Notes: generated by a model not told the origin, from the sequence alone. 64,000 nucleotides of DNA from Bryobacterales bacterium (GCA_016713735.1 JADJOP010000043.1:1-64000); one strand, 5' to 3'; shown: positions 1 through 9,644, counted from the first letter of the stretch. Made by a program: numbers and translations.

Positions 1-3000
1 CATCTTCATCGCTTCCATGATCAGCAGCTTGTCGCCCTTCTGCACCTTCGTCCCCACCTCCACCGCAATCCCCGACACCGCCCCCGGAATCGGCGCCCCC
101 ACATGCCCCGCGTTGCCCGGGTCCGCCTTCTCCGCCGCCGACCCCTGCACCTCGAGCGACTTATCGCGCACCGTCACCTCGCGCGGCTGCCCGTTCAATT
201 CAAAAAACACCGTCCGCGTCCCGTCCGGATGCGGCTCGCCAATCGTCAGGAACTTCACAATGAGAGCCTTCCCCGGCTCGATCTCCACCGTCATCTCCTC
301 GCCGTTCTTCATCCCATAGAAGAACTGCGGCGTCGGCAACACATCCACGCCTCCCCAATGCGCCTGGTTCCGCGCAAACTTCGTGTACACGTCCGGGTAC
401 ATCAGGTAGCACATCAAATCCGTCGCCGCCGGCTTGTGACCCAGCTTCTTCTCTACCGTCGCCGCCACCTGCTGCATGTCCGCCGGAGCCATGCGCGCGC
501 TCGCCCGCCCCTTCTGCGGCTTCGCCCCTTTCAACACCACCCGCGCCATCTTCTTCGGCCAACCGCCCGCCGGCTCGCCCAGCGAACCCTGGAACATCTC
601 CACCACCGAGTTCGGAATGTTCACCGCATGGTCCGCATCGAGCTCCAGAAACTCTGCCACCGTCATCCCATGCGAAATGAGAAACAGCGCCATGTCGCCC
701 ACAACTTTGCTCGAAGGCGTCACCTTCACAATGTCGCCGAACGCCATGTTCACATCGGCGTACATCCGCGCAATCTCCGGCCACCGCTCGCCCAGGCCCA
801 TCGACTCCGCCTGCGCCTTCAAATTCGTATACTGCCCGCCCGGCATCTCGTGCAGATACACCTCGGCCGTCCCCGACTTCGGCGCTTCATCGAACGGCGC
901 ATACCACGTCCGCACCGTCTCCCAATAATCGGCGCACTTCTGCAGAGCCTCGCCATCCAGTCCCGTCGCCCGAGGCGTATTCGCAAACGCCGCCACCAGC
1001 GAATTCAAATTCGGCTGCGACGTCGTCCCCGACATCGACGAAATCGCGCAATCCACCGCATCCACGCCCGCCCCCGCCGCCATCACATAGCTCGACGCCG
1101 CAATGCCCGACGTGTCATGCGTGTGGAAGTGCACCGGCAGCCCCGTCTCTTCCTTCAACGCCTTCACCAGCTTCTGCGCCGCGAACGGTTTCAGCAATCC
1201 GGCCATGTCCTTGATGGCCAGAATGTGCGCGCCCATCCGCTCCAGCTCCTTCGCCATCTTCACGTAGTAAGCCAGCGGATACTTATCGCGCTTCGGGTCC
1301 AGAATGTCGCCCGTGTAGCACACCGCCGCCTCGCACACCCGTCCCGTCTTCCGCACCGCCTCCATCGGGATCTTCATGTTCGGCAGCCAGTTCAGCGAAT
1401 CGAACACCCGGAAAATATCGATCCCCTGCCGCGCGCTCTCCGCAATGAACTCCCGCACCACGTTGTCCGGATACGCCGTGTAGCCCACCGCGTTCGACGC
1501 CCGCAGCAGCATCTGGAAACAGATATTCGGAATCGCCTCGCGCAGTTTCCGCAGCCGTTCAAATGGATCCTCATGCAGGAACCGCATCGCCACGTCAAAC
1601 GTCGCCCCGCCCCACATTTCAATGCTGAACAGCCCCGCCAGGTGCTGCGCCACATACGGCGCAATCGCCAGCATGTCGTAGGTCCGCATCCGCGTCGCCA
1701 TCAACGACTGATGCGCATCCCGGAACGTCGTGTCCGTCAGCAGCAGCCGCTTCTGCGACTTCATCCACTCCGCCAACCCCTCCGGCCCCTTCTCATCCAG
1801 CAAATTCCGCGTGCCCTTCGGCAACCCCTGCGGCAGCACGTCAAACTCCGGCACCGGAGCCCGCCGGAACTGCGCCGGCTGCGGCCTCCCCGCCACCTCC
1901 GGATTCCCATTCACGCTCACCTCGGCAATGTAGGTGAGCAGCTTCGTCGCCCGGTCCTTCCGCGCCTTAAAGCGGAACAGGTGCGGGTTCTCATCCAGGA
2001 ACCGCGTCGTCGCCTCGCCCGCAATGAACGTCCGGTCGTTGACGACATTCTCCAAAAACGGAATGTTCGTCTTCACCCCGCGAATGCGAAACTCCCGCAG
2101 CGCCCGGTCCATCCGCTGGCACGCCTGCCCGAAGTTCTGCCCCCACGCCGTCATCTTCACCAGCAGCGAATCGTAGTAAGGCGTGATCACCGCCCCGCCA
2201 TACGCGCTCGCTCCATCCAACCGGATGCCAAAGCCCGCCGGCGACCGGTACGTGTGAATCTTCCCGTAGTCCGGCACAAAGTTGTTCGCCGGGTCCTCCG
2301 TCGTAATGCGGCACTGCAGCGCATACCCATGCAGTTCCACCGCCTCCTGCGACGGAATGTTGATCTCCGCCCCATCCAGCCGCTCGCCCATCGCAATCAG
2401 AATCTGCGACCGCACAATGTCGATGCCGGTCACCTCCTCGGTCACCGTGTGCTCCACCTGCACGCGCGGATTCACCTCAATGAAGAACCACTCGTTCGTC
2501 TCCGAATCGAGCAGAAACTCCACCGTCCCCGCGCCAAAGTACCCCGCCGCCTTGCACAGCTTCACCGCCGCGCCCGTAATCTCATCCCGCACCGCGCGCT
2601 CGAGCGACACCGCCGGCGCCACCTCCACCACCTTCTGATGCCGCCGCTGCACCGAACAATCCCGCTCATACAGATGCAGAATGTTGCCGTGCTTGTCCCC
2701 CAGAATCTGCACCTCAATGTGCCGCGGCCGCTTGATGAACCGCTCCAGAAACACCGCCCCATTCCCAAACGCCGCCGCCGCCTCCGCCGTCGCCTCCTCC
2801 AGCAGACCCTTCAACTGCCCCGCGTTCTCCACCACCCGCATCCCGCGCCCGCCCCCGCCAAACGCCGCCTTGATGATCAGCGGAAACCCGATCCGCGCCG
2901 CCGCCTTCTCCGCCTCGGCCGCTTTCAACACCGGCCGCTCCGTCCCCGGAATCACCGGAACTTCGGCCTTCTCCGCCAACCGCCGGGCCGCTGTTTTATC

Positions 3001-3360
3001 GCCCAGCAGGTCGAGAATCTCCGCCGACGGGCCAACAAAGGTGATCCCCGCCGCCTCGCACGCCCGAGGCAGTGCCGGATTCTCCGAAAGAAACCCATAC
3101 CCCGGATGAATGAAATCGACGCCCTTCTCCTTAGCCAGCGCGACAATGCCCTCCACGTCGAGGTACGCCTGCACCGGCCCCAGCGCCTTCCGGCCGCCGG
3201 CCCCATCGCCCACCAGGAACGCCTCGTCCGCCTTGAACCGGTGCAAACTCAGCCGGTCCTCCTGCGAATACACCGCCACCGTCCGCAGCCCAAGCTCATT
3301 GGCCGCACGGAAAATACGGATGGCAATCTCACCTCGATTGAGGGCAAGCACTTTTTTCAT
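1..3360 (-). CDS. pyc: Pyruvate carboxylase, 3' end cut by window edge
   Basis: ATP- and biotin-dependent carboxylation of pyruvate to oxaloacetate, the usual anaplerotic step. The visible 1120 codons hold all family blocks in order: biotin carboxylase domain (start MKKVLALNRGEIAIRIF, glycine-rich ATP loop AFGGGGRGMRVV, EVNPRVQVEHTVTE), the carboxyltransferase barrel (TDTTFRDAHQSL, VHFHTHDTSG metal site) and the biotinyl domain. The last visible residues are LIMEAMKM, so the biotinylated Lys codon is at 4-6 and roughly 30 C-terminal residues lie outside. The ATG at 3358-3360 gives the normal N-terminus. All domains on one chain indicate the single-polypeptide form. No operon partner is visible on this side. 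Confidence 0.96.
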   Translation of the reverse strand, partial: MKKVLALNRGEIAIRIFRAANELGLRTVAVYSQEDRLSLHRFKADEAFLVGDGAGGRKALGPVQAYLDVEGIVALAKEKGVDFIHPGYGFLSENPALPRACEAAGITFVGPSAEILDLLGDKTAARRLAEKAEVPVIPGTERPVLKAAEAEKAAARIGFPLIIKAAFGGGGRGMRVVENAGQLKGLLEEATAEAAAAFGNGAVFLERFIKRPRHIEVQILGDKHGNILHLYERDCSVQRRHQKVVEVAPAVSLERAVRDEITGAAVKLCKAAGYFGAGTVEFLLDSETNEWFFIEVNPRVQVEHTVTEEVTGIDIVRSQILIAMGERLDGAEINIPSQEAVELHGYALQCRITTEDPANNFVPDYGKIHTYRSPAGFGIRLDGASAYGGAVITPYYDSLLVKMTAWGQNFGQACQRMDRALREFRIRGVKTNIPFLENVVNDRTFIAGEATTRFLDENPHLFRFKARKDRATKLLTYIAEVSVNGNPEVAGRPQPAQFRRAPVPEFDVLPQGLPKGTRNLLDEKGPEGLAEWMKSQKRLLLTDTTFRDAHQSLMATRMRTYDMLAIAPYVAQHLAGLFSIEMWGGATFDVAMRFLHEDPFERLRKLREAIPNICFQMLLRASNAVGYTAYPDNVVREFIAESARQGIDIFRVFDSLNWLPNMKIPMEAVRKTGRVCEAAVCYTGDILDPKRDKYPLAYYVKMAKELERMGAHILAIKDMAGLLKPFAAQKLVKALKEETGLPVHFHTHDTSGIAASSYVMAAGAGVDAVDCAISSMSGTTSQPNLNSLVAAFANTPRATGLDGEALQKCADYWETVRTWYAPFDEAPKSGTAEVYLHEMPGGQYTNLKAQAESMGLGERWPEIARMYADVNMAFGDIVKVTPSSKVVGDMALFLISHGMTVAEFLELDADHAVNIPNSVVEMFQGSLGEPAGGWPKKMARVVLKGAKPQKGRASARMAPADMQQVAATVEKKLGHKPAATDLMCYLMYPDVYTKFARNQAHWGGVDVLPTPQFFYGMKNGEEMTVEIEPGKALIVKFLTIGEPHPDGTRTVFFELNGQPREVTVRDKSLEVQGSAAEKADPGNAGHVGAPIPGAVSGIAVEVGTKVQKGDKLLIMEAMKM

Positions 3361-3415
3361 ATGAAAGAACCCAGGAATCTCCAACAGGGGGGAATTTCCA
3401 GACTAGCACGCAGAT

Positions 3416-3873
3416 CTATCTGCGAGCCTCCCCGCCAAACAGCCGCGTGTCGAACTTAAATGGCCTCGCCGCCTCCACCGCGATCCGCGCAAACTCCCCA
3501 TGCGCCGGATTGAGCAGGAAATTGTGCTCCTCCCCCACCACTCTCGACCGCACTCGCAACACCGCCGACTCCATTCCCTTCACCCAGGCATCCCCCAACT
3601 CCGTCATGCTCCGCTCCCCATACCGCGCCACCAACTCCTCCTCGCCCATCACCCGCACGCCCTCAGGGATCACCGCGCTCACCACCACATACCCCGTCGG
3701 GAAATCCTCCCGCGACATGTGCACCAGATTCTCCAACACCGCCAGCGAAACGCTCTCCGCCATGTAGACCACAGCAGTCCCCGGCGAATTCCACCGCCCT
3801 CCCACCAGCCGCGCCCTGCCCCGTCAAGCCGCGCGTGCACGGCACGGCAAACTCGATAAACCCGCGGACTCAT
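3416..3873 (-). pseudogene. RES-domain toxin (NAD-targeting family), frameshifted
   Basis: RES-domain proteins are toxins of RES/Xre modules, and characterised members degrade NAD+. The N-terminal part (start MSPRVYRVCRAVHARLDG, ATG at 3871-3873) is in one frame. The rest (GGRWNSPGTAVVYMAES...LVHMSREDFP) is in another. Adding one base to the C-run at 3819-3822 (G-run on the coding strand) gives LDGGRARLVGGRWNSPG, the expected family motif, so the lesion is one missing base. The gene starts 15 bp after the antitoxin stop, as in these operons. It is either a sequencing under-call or a toxin inactivated in this strain; the reading frame downstream is otherwise intact (about 150 aa once corrected). 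Confidence 0.8.
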
Positions 3874-3888
3874 GGGATGGTCCGCCGG

Positions 3889-4233
3889 CTACGAAGGAAT
3901 GTTGTGTTCAATCCGCGTCAGAATCGCTTCCACCCGTTCCCGCCCGCCCTTCCTCAGCAATGCCTGCGCCGGCGATACGTCATCCAAGATCCCCAGCGGG
4001 CTCAACAGCCAGTGCGCCGCCTTTTGCTCATCCCCAAACACGTCCAACACGCGCGCCAGCACCGGCTCCGACCCCTTGCCCGGCATTGTTTGCCTCCCCG
4101 CCTCGGCCACACTCAGCGATAGCCCCTTCCGCAAGTGCTTCTTCACCTGTTCAACGTTCAAAGGCGGCTCCTTCACCGTGGCGGGCCCCCGGCGGTTCAC
4201 CAGACCCTTTCTCGATGCCGATAGCTTGCCCAT
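3889..4233 (-). CDS. Xre/MbcA/ParS-type antitoxin of RES module (DUF2384)
   Basis: A protein of 114 aa whose C-terminal half (VFGDEQKAAHWLLSPLGILDDVSPAQALLRKGGRERVEAIL) matches the DUF2384 antitoxin domain: a gate of W-L-x-x-P-x-x-x-L followed by a short helix and R-V. The N-terminal half is basic and could hold the HTH. I chose the ATG at 4231-4233 because GAGAGGAAG sits just upstream. The frame is open further upstream but that stretch is low-complexity shadow. It lies immediately upstream of the RES gene on the same strand and should bind and neutralise that toxin and repress the operon (family knowledge). Confidence 0.8.
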   Translation of the reverse strand: MGKLSASRKGLVNRRGPATVKEPPLNVEQVKKHLRKGLSLSVAEAGRQTMPGKGSEPVLARVLDVFGDEQKAAHWLLSPLGILDDVSPAQALLRKGGRERVEAILTRIEHNIPS

Positions 4234-4345
4234 GTTGGCTTCCTCTCTCATTCTACGCCCAGCATCTCCCCCTCCCCTCCCCTTCACTTTCACGGAACAA
4301 ACTCCTCCCCCCCTTCGTACGTATCTATCCAGAGGAGCTCTCACT
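4234..4345. promoter_or_regulatory. Divergent intergenic region
   Basis: A stretch of 112 bp between the outward-reading antitoxin and DUF4097 genes. It must contain both promoters. I see ribosome-binding sites (GAGAGGAAG on the minus strand; AGAGGAG at 4331-4337 on the plus strand) but no convincing -35/-10 pair. Confidence 0.4.
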
Positions 4346-5272
4346 ATGCGACGCCTGCACATTGCCCTGTTTTCCGCCGCCCTCGCCTGCCTCACCGCTT
4401 GCGACCTCGACGACATCGGCGCCGATAGCCAGCGCTACCGCGAACCCTTCCAGCATTCCTACGACCTCAAACCCGGCGGCCGCTTCTCCCTCTCCGGCTT
4501 CAACGGCCCCGTCGAAATCTACGGCTGGAGCCAGGACAAAGTCGAAATCAACGGCGAAAAATACGCCTCCCAGAAGGAACGCCTCGACGACATCAAAATC
4601 GACATCCTCCACACCGCCGACACCGTCTCCGTCAAAGCCACCCGCCCCGATTGGAACAACTGGAAAGGCAACGCCGGCGTGAAGTTCATCGTCCACGTCC
4701 CCCGCAAAATCCTCCTTGAGGAAGTCAAAACCTCCAACGGCCCCATCTCCATCGAAGGCACCGAAGGCCGCGCCCGCCTCCTCACCTCCAACGGCCCCAT
4801 GAAAATCCGCGACCTCAAGGGCGACCTCGACGCCACCACCTCCAACGGCCCCCTCACCATCTCCGGCTTCAACGGCTCGCTCGTCGCCTCCACCTCCAAC
4901 GGCCCCGTCGATGCCGACGGCGTCCGCGGCATGCTCGACGTCACCACCTCCAACGGCCCCGTCGACATCGACGCCTCTGACCTCGACCGCTCCCGCCCCG
5001 TCAAAATCCGCACCTCCAACGGCCCCGTCAAGCTCAGCCTCGATAAGGTCAACACCGACGTCTTCGTCCGCTCCTCCAACGGTCCCATCGAACTCCGCGT
5101 CCCCGAATCCGGCATGAACCTCCGCGCCTCCACCTCCTCCGGCAAGGTCCGCAGCGACTACCCCGTCTCCGGCGAAACCGAATCCAAATCCGAACTCAGC
5201 GGCAAAATCGGCGCCGGCGGCCCCATCGTCGAACTGAAAACCTCCAACTCCTCCATCCGCATCACGAAATAG
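4346..5272 (+). CDS. DUF4097-type beta-repeat lipoprotein
   Basis: A protein of 308 aa. The N-terminus ALACLTAC is a lipobox, so the product is probably a lipoprotein facing the periplasm. The body is a run of short beta repeats, each carrying the motif (T/S)SNGP followed by a hydrophobic strand; about seven copies occur between residues 128 and 250. This is typical of DUF4097 and bactofilin-like adhesin folds and suggests a right-handed beta-helix. AGAGGAG 9 bp upstream supports the ATG at 4346. Biochemical function is unknown; DUF4097 members are often found near sigma/anti-sigma genes, but none is adjacent here. Confidence 0.8.
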   Translation: MRRLHIALFSAALACLTACDLDDIGADSQRYREPFQHSYDLKPGGRFSLSGFNGPVEIYGWSQDKVEINGEKYASQKERLDDIKIDILHTADTVSVKATRPDWNNWKGNAGVKFIVHVPRKILLEEVKTSNGPISIEGTEGRARLLTSNGPMKIRDLKGDLDATTSNGPLTISGFNGSLVASTSNGPVDADGVRGMLDVTTSNGPVDIDASDLDRSRPVKIRTSNGPVKLSLDKVNTDVFVRSSNGPIELRVPESGMNLRASTSSGKVRSDYPVSGETESKSELSGKIGAGGPIVELKTSNSSIRITK

Positions 5273-5393
5273 CGACAGCCACCGCTCTCCCAATTTCCGC
5301 GCATCCCCCACGGGGGCCGGCGTCTCTCCTCCCGCCGCCCCCCCACATCTCTTCCATCCCACCCCCCGCCGGCGGCATCCTATAACCAACCCC

Positions 5394-6584
5394 ATGCGCA
5401 TCATCCTCTTCAGCGGCAAAGGCGGCGTCGGCAAAACCAGCATCGCCGCCGCCACCGGCGTCCGCCTCGCCCAACTCGGCCACCGCACCCTCGTCATGAG
5501 CGTCGACCCCGCCCACTCCCTCGGCGACGCGTTCGACCTCGAAGGCGGCCTCTTCCATGGCGATACCTCCGACCCCAAACCCCTCGCCCCCAACCTCTTC
5601 ATCCAGGAGGTCAACATCCAGCGCGAAATCAAACGCCACTGGAACGAAATCTCCGGCTACATCACCTCCGTCCTCCGCACCACCGGCCTCGGCGACGTCG
5701 AAGCCGAAGAGATGGCCATCTTCCCCGGCATGGAAGAGCTCAGCGCCATGATGTACGTCAACCAGTACCGCCGCGAAAACCGCTTCGACGTCATCATCCT
5801 CGACTGCGCCCCCACCGCCGAATCCCTCCGCTTCGTCAGCCTCCCCACCACGCTCGACTGGTACATCAAACACGTCTTCAACCTCCAGCGCAACGTCATG
5901 AAGGCCGTCCGCCCCTTCGTCAATAAGCTCGGCCCCATCGAAGCCCCGCCCGACTCCTACTTCGCCAACATCGCCGGCCTCTTCGCCAAAATCCAGGGCA
6001 TCGACACCGTCCTCGAAGACCCCGCCATCACCAGCGTCCGCCTCGTCACCAACGCCGAAAAAATGGTCCTCCGCGAAACCCAGCGCGCCTTCGTCTACTT
6101 CTCCCTCCACGGCCTCACCGTCGACGGCGTCATCGTCAACCGCCTCCTCCCCGCCGAAATCCACGACGCGTTCTTCCAGCAGTGGCGCGAATCCCAATCC
6201 CGCGTCCTTGCCGAAATCGAAGCCTACTTCGCCCCCGTCCCCGTCTCACAAGTCCCGCTCTTCAACCGCGAAGTCCTCGGCTACGACGGCCTCCTCACCG
6301 TCGCCAACGGCCTCTACCCCGGCGACACCGACCCCTCCGCCATCCGCTTCCTCGAGAAGCCCTACTCCTTTGCCCGCTCGGGCGACCACTACGAAGTCCG
6401 CCTCCACATGCCCTTCGTCCAAAAAGGCGAAATCGGGCTTTTCAAAAAGCGCGACGAGCTCGTCGTCGAAATCGGAACCCTCCGCCGCCACGTCGGCCTG
6501 CCCACCACCATGGCCGCCATGATTCCCTCCAAGGCCCGCATGGAGGACAATGTGTTAGTAGTGGAAATGAGGAGCGCCCAATGA
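5394..6584 (+). CDS. ArsA/GET3-family ATPase
   Basis: A protein of 396 aa. Deviant Walker A GKGGVGKT at residues 8-15, followed by the switch SVDPAHSLGDAFD and the Walker B-like IILDCAPTAESLR. These are signatures of the ArsA/TRC40 group of P-loop ATPases (anion-pump ATPases or tail-anchored protein targeting factors). The C-terminal 70 residues (HYEVRLHMPFVQKGEIGLFKKRDELVVEIG) form the small alpha-crystallin-like domain seen in many bacterial ArsA homologues. There is no arsenite permease or ars repressor nearby, so an arsenic role is not supported. The stop overlaps the next gene's ATG (ATGA), so the two are co-translated. Confidence 0.9.
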   Translation: MRIILFSGKGGVGKTSIAAATGVRLAQLGHRTLVMSVDPAHSLGDAFDLEGGLFHGDTSDPKPLAPNLFIQEVNIQREIKRHWNEISGYITSVLRTTGLGDVEAEEMAIFPGMEELSAMMYVNQYRRENRFDVIILDCAPTAESLRFVSLPTTLDWYIKHVFNLQRNVMKAVRPFVNKLGPIEAPPDSYFANIAGLFAKIQGIDTVLEDPAITSVRLVTNAEKMVLRETQRAFVYFSLHGLTVDGVIVNRLLPAEIHDAFFQQWRESQSRVLAEIEAYFAPVPVSQVPLFNREVLGYDGLLTVANGLYPGDTDPSAIRFLEKPYSFARSGDHYEVRLHMPFVQKGEIGLFKKRDELVVEIGTLRRHVGLPTTMAAMIPSKARMEDNVLVVEMRSAQ

Positions 6585-6826
6585 CCGAAGAAACCCCCAA
6601 AACCGAATCCGCCGCCCCGCGCCCTGAGCCCGCCTGCCTCTGCGCCGGCATCGGAACCACCATCACCACTCTCCTCCAAACCCTGGCCCCGCCCGAAGCC
6701 GCCGGCGAACACTTCCGCCGCGCCCGCGTCGAGATGCTAAAGGGCCTCCGCGAACTCCTCGATCACCGCATCGAGACCCTCTCCAAAACCCCCGAAACCC
6801 ACGGCACCAAACTCACCGTCGAGTAG
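6581..6826 (+). CDS. Small protein coupled to ArsA-like ATPase
   Basis: A protein of 81 aa starting at the ATGA overlap with the ATPase stop. It contains a CLC motif (PACLCAGIG) and a C-terminal amphipathic helix (RARVEMLKGLRELLDHRIETL). I do not recognise the family. Translational coupling suggests it works with the ATPase, perhaps as a regulatory or adaptor subunit (inference). The 3' end overlaps the convergent methyltransferase remnant by 14 bp. Confidence 0.65.
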   Translation: MTEETPKTESAAPRPEPACLCAGIGTTITTLLQTLAPPEAAGEHFRRARVEMLKGLRELLDHRIETLSKTPETHGTKLTVE

Positions 6827-7663
6827 CGTCCCGCGCCAGCGCCCCCGCCAGCGCATCCAGGTGCTCGGCCCGCGTCCCGCAACACCCGCCCAACACACGC
6901 ACCCCAAACTCCCGCCGCAGCGCCAGCAACCCCTCGGCAAACTCCTCCGGCCCATCCCCGTCAAACTCCGCCGCCGTCGCAAACTCCCGAGGATCCAACC
7001 GCGACGAATTCGCCTGCACACCCAATCAACCACTCGCAATCACCGCCGCTCGGTTGCGCCCGCTCTGCAGCCTCAACCGAGCGCCCGCCCCGCATGAGTG
7101 CAATTCACCCAATATCCCACCGGCCGCCGCTCCGCCCCATCATCGATCTCCTCCATCGCCCGCTCCAGCGGCGTCCCATCGAGCAGTCGCCCCTCCTCGG
7201 TCAGCACAAAACTCACCACCGCCGGAGCCTCCAGCACATCCAAAATCCCCAGCGCCTCGCTCACCGCCGGAAACGTCGAAAGCAGCACCCCCCGCGCCCC
7301 CCGCAACTCCCCCGCCTGCCACTCATGAAACCGCCGCGCCTCCTCCCGCCCCAGCGCCGCCTCCGGCGTATAGCAATCCCCCCGCGGACCCATCAGCGCC
7401 AAATGCCACGGCGTGAACCCCGCAAGGAACTCCACCGCCCGCTGATTCTCTCCCGCCCCCACCCGCTCCCGGTTCGCCCGCCACGTCGGCGCACACATCA
7501 CAATCGGTACCCCATGCCGCCCCGCCACCGCCGCATATTCCCCATAAATCGCCCCCAGCCGCTCCCGCCCCTCCTCCGTCCGCAACAACTCCATTGGGTC
7601 CACACCCACCCGCTCCCACACCGCCGCCTCCGTCACCGCCCCGCCCGGCCTCCCTCTCCCCAC
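6813..7663 (-). pseudogene. Homocysteine S-methyltransferase family, degenerate
   Basis: Family features are clear but split over frames. EAAVWERVG, IVMCAPTWRANRERV and VGYWVNCTHAG (first zinc-Cys region) are in one frame. GVQANSSRLDPREF and VLGGCCGTRAEHLDAL (the GGCCGT zinc site) are in another. Adding one base to the C-run at 7088-7091 joins the frames, but a TGA still follows (near 7026-7028) just before LGVQANSS. The N-terminus also lacks a recognisable LLDGG-type start. With at least two lesions this is probably a real pseudogene, formerly a methyltransferase transferring methyl to homocysteine. Confidence 0.75.
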
Positions 7664-7717
7664 CCGCCCGCCTCACTGCGCCGTGCCCCCGCAACCCGCA
7701 CGCCCCCCTGGCGCCGC

Positions 7718-7996
7718 TTGGCATGCCCCAGCGCCACCCACGTCCAACCCCTCACCGGCTACCAACTCCAACTCACCTTCTCCGACGGCGCCACCGGAAC
7801 CATCGACCTCCAATCCCGCATCCTCAACCGCGGCGGCATGTTCTCCCCGCTCGAAGACCTCGCCTTCTTCCGCTCCGTCCAACTCGATCCGCAAGCCGGC
7901 ACCCTCTGCTGGCCCAACGGCCTCGACCTCTGCCCCGACGTCCTCTACTCCCTCGCCACTGGCAACCCCCTCCCCGTCCCCCACGCCACACGCTGA
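7718..7996 (+). CDS. DUF2442 domain protein
   Basis: A protein of 92 aa reading THVQPLTGYQLQLTFSDG...GTIDL...FSPLEDLAFFRSVQLDPQAGTLCWPNGLDLCPDVLY, the full DUF2442 pattern (strand, acidic turn, F-x-x-L-D, V-x-W-P-N-G-x-D-x-x-P-x-x-L). No ATG lies in frame; TTG at 7718 is the best start and there is little RBS support. Such genes often sit beside DUF4160 or toxin genes, but no partner is present here. It begins close to the 5' end of the degenerate methyltransferase, divergently oriented. Confidence 0.75.
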   Translation: MACPSATHVQPLTGYQLQLTFSDGATGTIDLQSRILNRGGMFSPLEDLAFFRSVQLDPQAGTLCWPNGLDLCPDVLYSLATGNPLPVPHATR

Positions 7997-8018
7997 CCCA
8001 ACTCCTCACCGCGCCCCC

Positions 8019-9644
8019 CTACCGCCCAAACTCCTTCACCAACTCCCCGCCATACACATGCCACCCCACCTTCGCCTTCCCCTCCGGCTCGCCGAACACC
8101 AGTTCCCACACCACCTCCACCCGCTTCCCCCGCGTGTACTCCCGGATCCGCGTCCACTCCATCGCCTCGCCCAACCTCGCCCGGCTCGCCCGCGCCGCCT
8201 CCGTCCGCGGCATCAGGGATCCGTAATGCACCAGCACGTTCCCCGTCTTCGGCATCGGGTCCACATCCCCCATCGCTATCGAGTACGCCCACTCCTCCCG
8301 CGACGGGTCCTTCTCTGACACCCACACCTCCCGCGCCACCCGCCGCTTCTCATCCAGCTTGTACTCCACCGCCCGGCTGTAGCTCTCCCCCGGCGTCGCC
8401 GGCTTGTCAAACGGCCACGCCCGGTAGTTTGAGTTGTCAAACACCATGAACGTCCCCCACGGCGTCGGCGTCGGCGCATGCTGATGGTAGAACCACCGCG
8501 CCCCCTTCGGCTCCAGCCGGAACGCCTTCGCCTGCAACTCCGGCTTCAACCCCTTCGGATCGCCCAGAATCCACTTGATCTCCTTCGTCTTCCGGTCCAC
8601 CTTCACCACGTTCGACAGCATCCGGAAATTCACCACATACGAATCGTCCGCCGCGTCGTACATCACCCCGTTGGCGTGCGAAAAATCCGCCTTCACATCC
8701 GGAAATCCCCGCCGCGTCCAATACCCGTCAAACGTCTCATACCCGATCCGGTACGGGTCCAGCGCGTCAAACGCGTTCCACCGCCACACCTCCTTGCCCT
8801 CGCGCGTGAACTCAATCAGCACATCCCCCATCACCTTCATCCGCTGCCGTGGCGCTTTCTCATCCGTCTCCGACGTGTAGTAGTTGTCCAGCTCCCGCAC
8901 CTCCGACGACAACACCACCAGGTTCCCGTTCGGCAATTCGTCCAACTCGTGATGGAACGTGATCGTGTCAATCGCCGCCCCGCTCGTCTTCCCCGCCGGA
9001 CGCCGCCCCGCATACCACTGCTGCACCACGTTGCCCAACAGGTCGATCTCCACCGCCCGGTAATCCTGCGTCACAAACGCGATGTTGCCGTTCCGCATCG
9101 GCTGCACATCGCTCACACGCGAATTCGTCCGGTAATACCAAACCACCTCGCCCGCCCCGTCCACCATGCACAGCATCCCGAACGAGGTCGAGAACTTCTG
9201 GTCCCGCCCGCTCCGCCGCGGGCTGAACAACCGGTACCCCGGCTCCATCTTCCCCCGCTGCGCCACCGTCACCCGCATCGCCGGAAACTCGCCCTCCCCC
9301 TTCGGCAACTCCGGCGTCGTCCACTCCAGCTTCCTCACCGCCCGCGTCTTCGCCCCCTTGGCGTCCACAATCGTCACCGCGATCTCGTGCCGCCGCCCCG
9401 GCCTCATCCCCACCACCGCCAACCCCTTGCCCGCCTCCCGCTCCGGCCCGTAGCGCAGCGTCCAGGCGTTCTTCCCGTCGCTCACCTCCACCAGCGTGCT
9501 CACCGCCTCGCTGGCCGCAAAGTGCACCACGGCCGCCAACGGCACACTGGCATTGGGATTCGCCGCAACGCTCGGCTCTTCGATAAACCGCGGAGCAGCC
9601 CACGCCGCCCCCGCCACCATCATCAGGCCCGCCAGAAGTCGCAT
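8019..9644 (-). CDS. Arylsulfotransferase (ASST) family protein, secreted
   Basis: A protein of 541 aa with signal peptide MRLLAGLMMVAGAAWA|A. After an Ig-like N-terminal beta domain comes the ASST propeller: GEVVWYYRTNS, DYRAVEIDLLGNVVQQW, TITFHHELDELPNGNLVVLSSE, DFSHANGVMYD, IKWILGDPKG, YHQHAPTPTPWGTFMVFDNSN. The conserved His residues (HHE, SHANG, HQHAP) match the catalytic and substrate His of PAPS-independent aryl sulfotransferases, which move sulfate between phenolic donors and acceptors in the periplasm. Signal peptide and active-site motifs are seen; substrate is unknown. No DsbA/DsbB-like partner is adjacent. Confidence 0.88.
   Translation of the reverse strand: MRLLAGLMMVAGAAWAAPRFIEEPSVAANPNASVPLAAVVHFAASEAVSTLVEVSDGKNAWTLRYGPEREAGKGLAVVGMRPGRRHEIAVTIVDAKGAKTRAVRKLEWTTPELPKGEGEFPAMRVTVAQRGKMEPGYRLFSPRRSGRDQKFSTSFGMLCMVDGAGEVVWYYRTNSRVSDVQPMRNGNIAFVTQDYRAVEIDLLGNVVQQWYAGRRPAGKTSGAAIDTITFHHELDELPNGNLVVLSSEVRELDNYYTSETDEKAPRQRMKVMGDVLIEFTREGKEVWRWNAFDALDPYRIGYETFDGYWTRRGFPDVKADFSHANGVMYDAADDSYVVNFRMLSNVVKVDRKTKEIKWILGDPKGLKPELQAKAFRLEPKGARWFYHQHAPTPTPWGTFMVFDNSNYRAWPFDKPATPGESYSRAVEYKLDEKRRVAREVWVSEKDPSREEWAYSIAMGDVDPMPKTGNVLVHYGSLMPRTEAARASRARLGEAMEWTRIREYTRGKRVEVVWELVFGEPEGKAKVGWHVYGGELVKEFGR

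Noticed and set aside
103..3459. Very long plus-strand open frame (about 1100 codons)
   Set aside because: Composition is extremely Arg/His/Pro-rich without domains; it is the antisense of pyruvate carboxylase, whose domains all read cleanly on the minus strand.
5394..6584. Arsenic resistance operon
   Set aside because: ArsA-type ATPase only; no arsB, arsR, arsC or arsD nearby.
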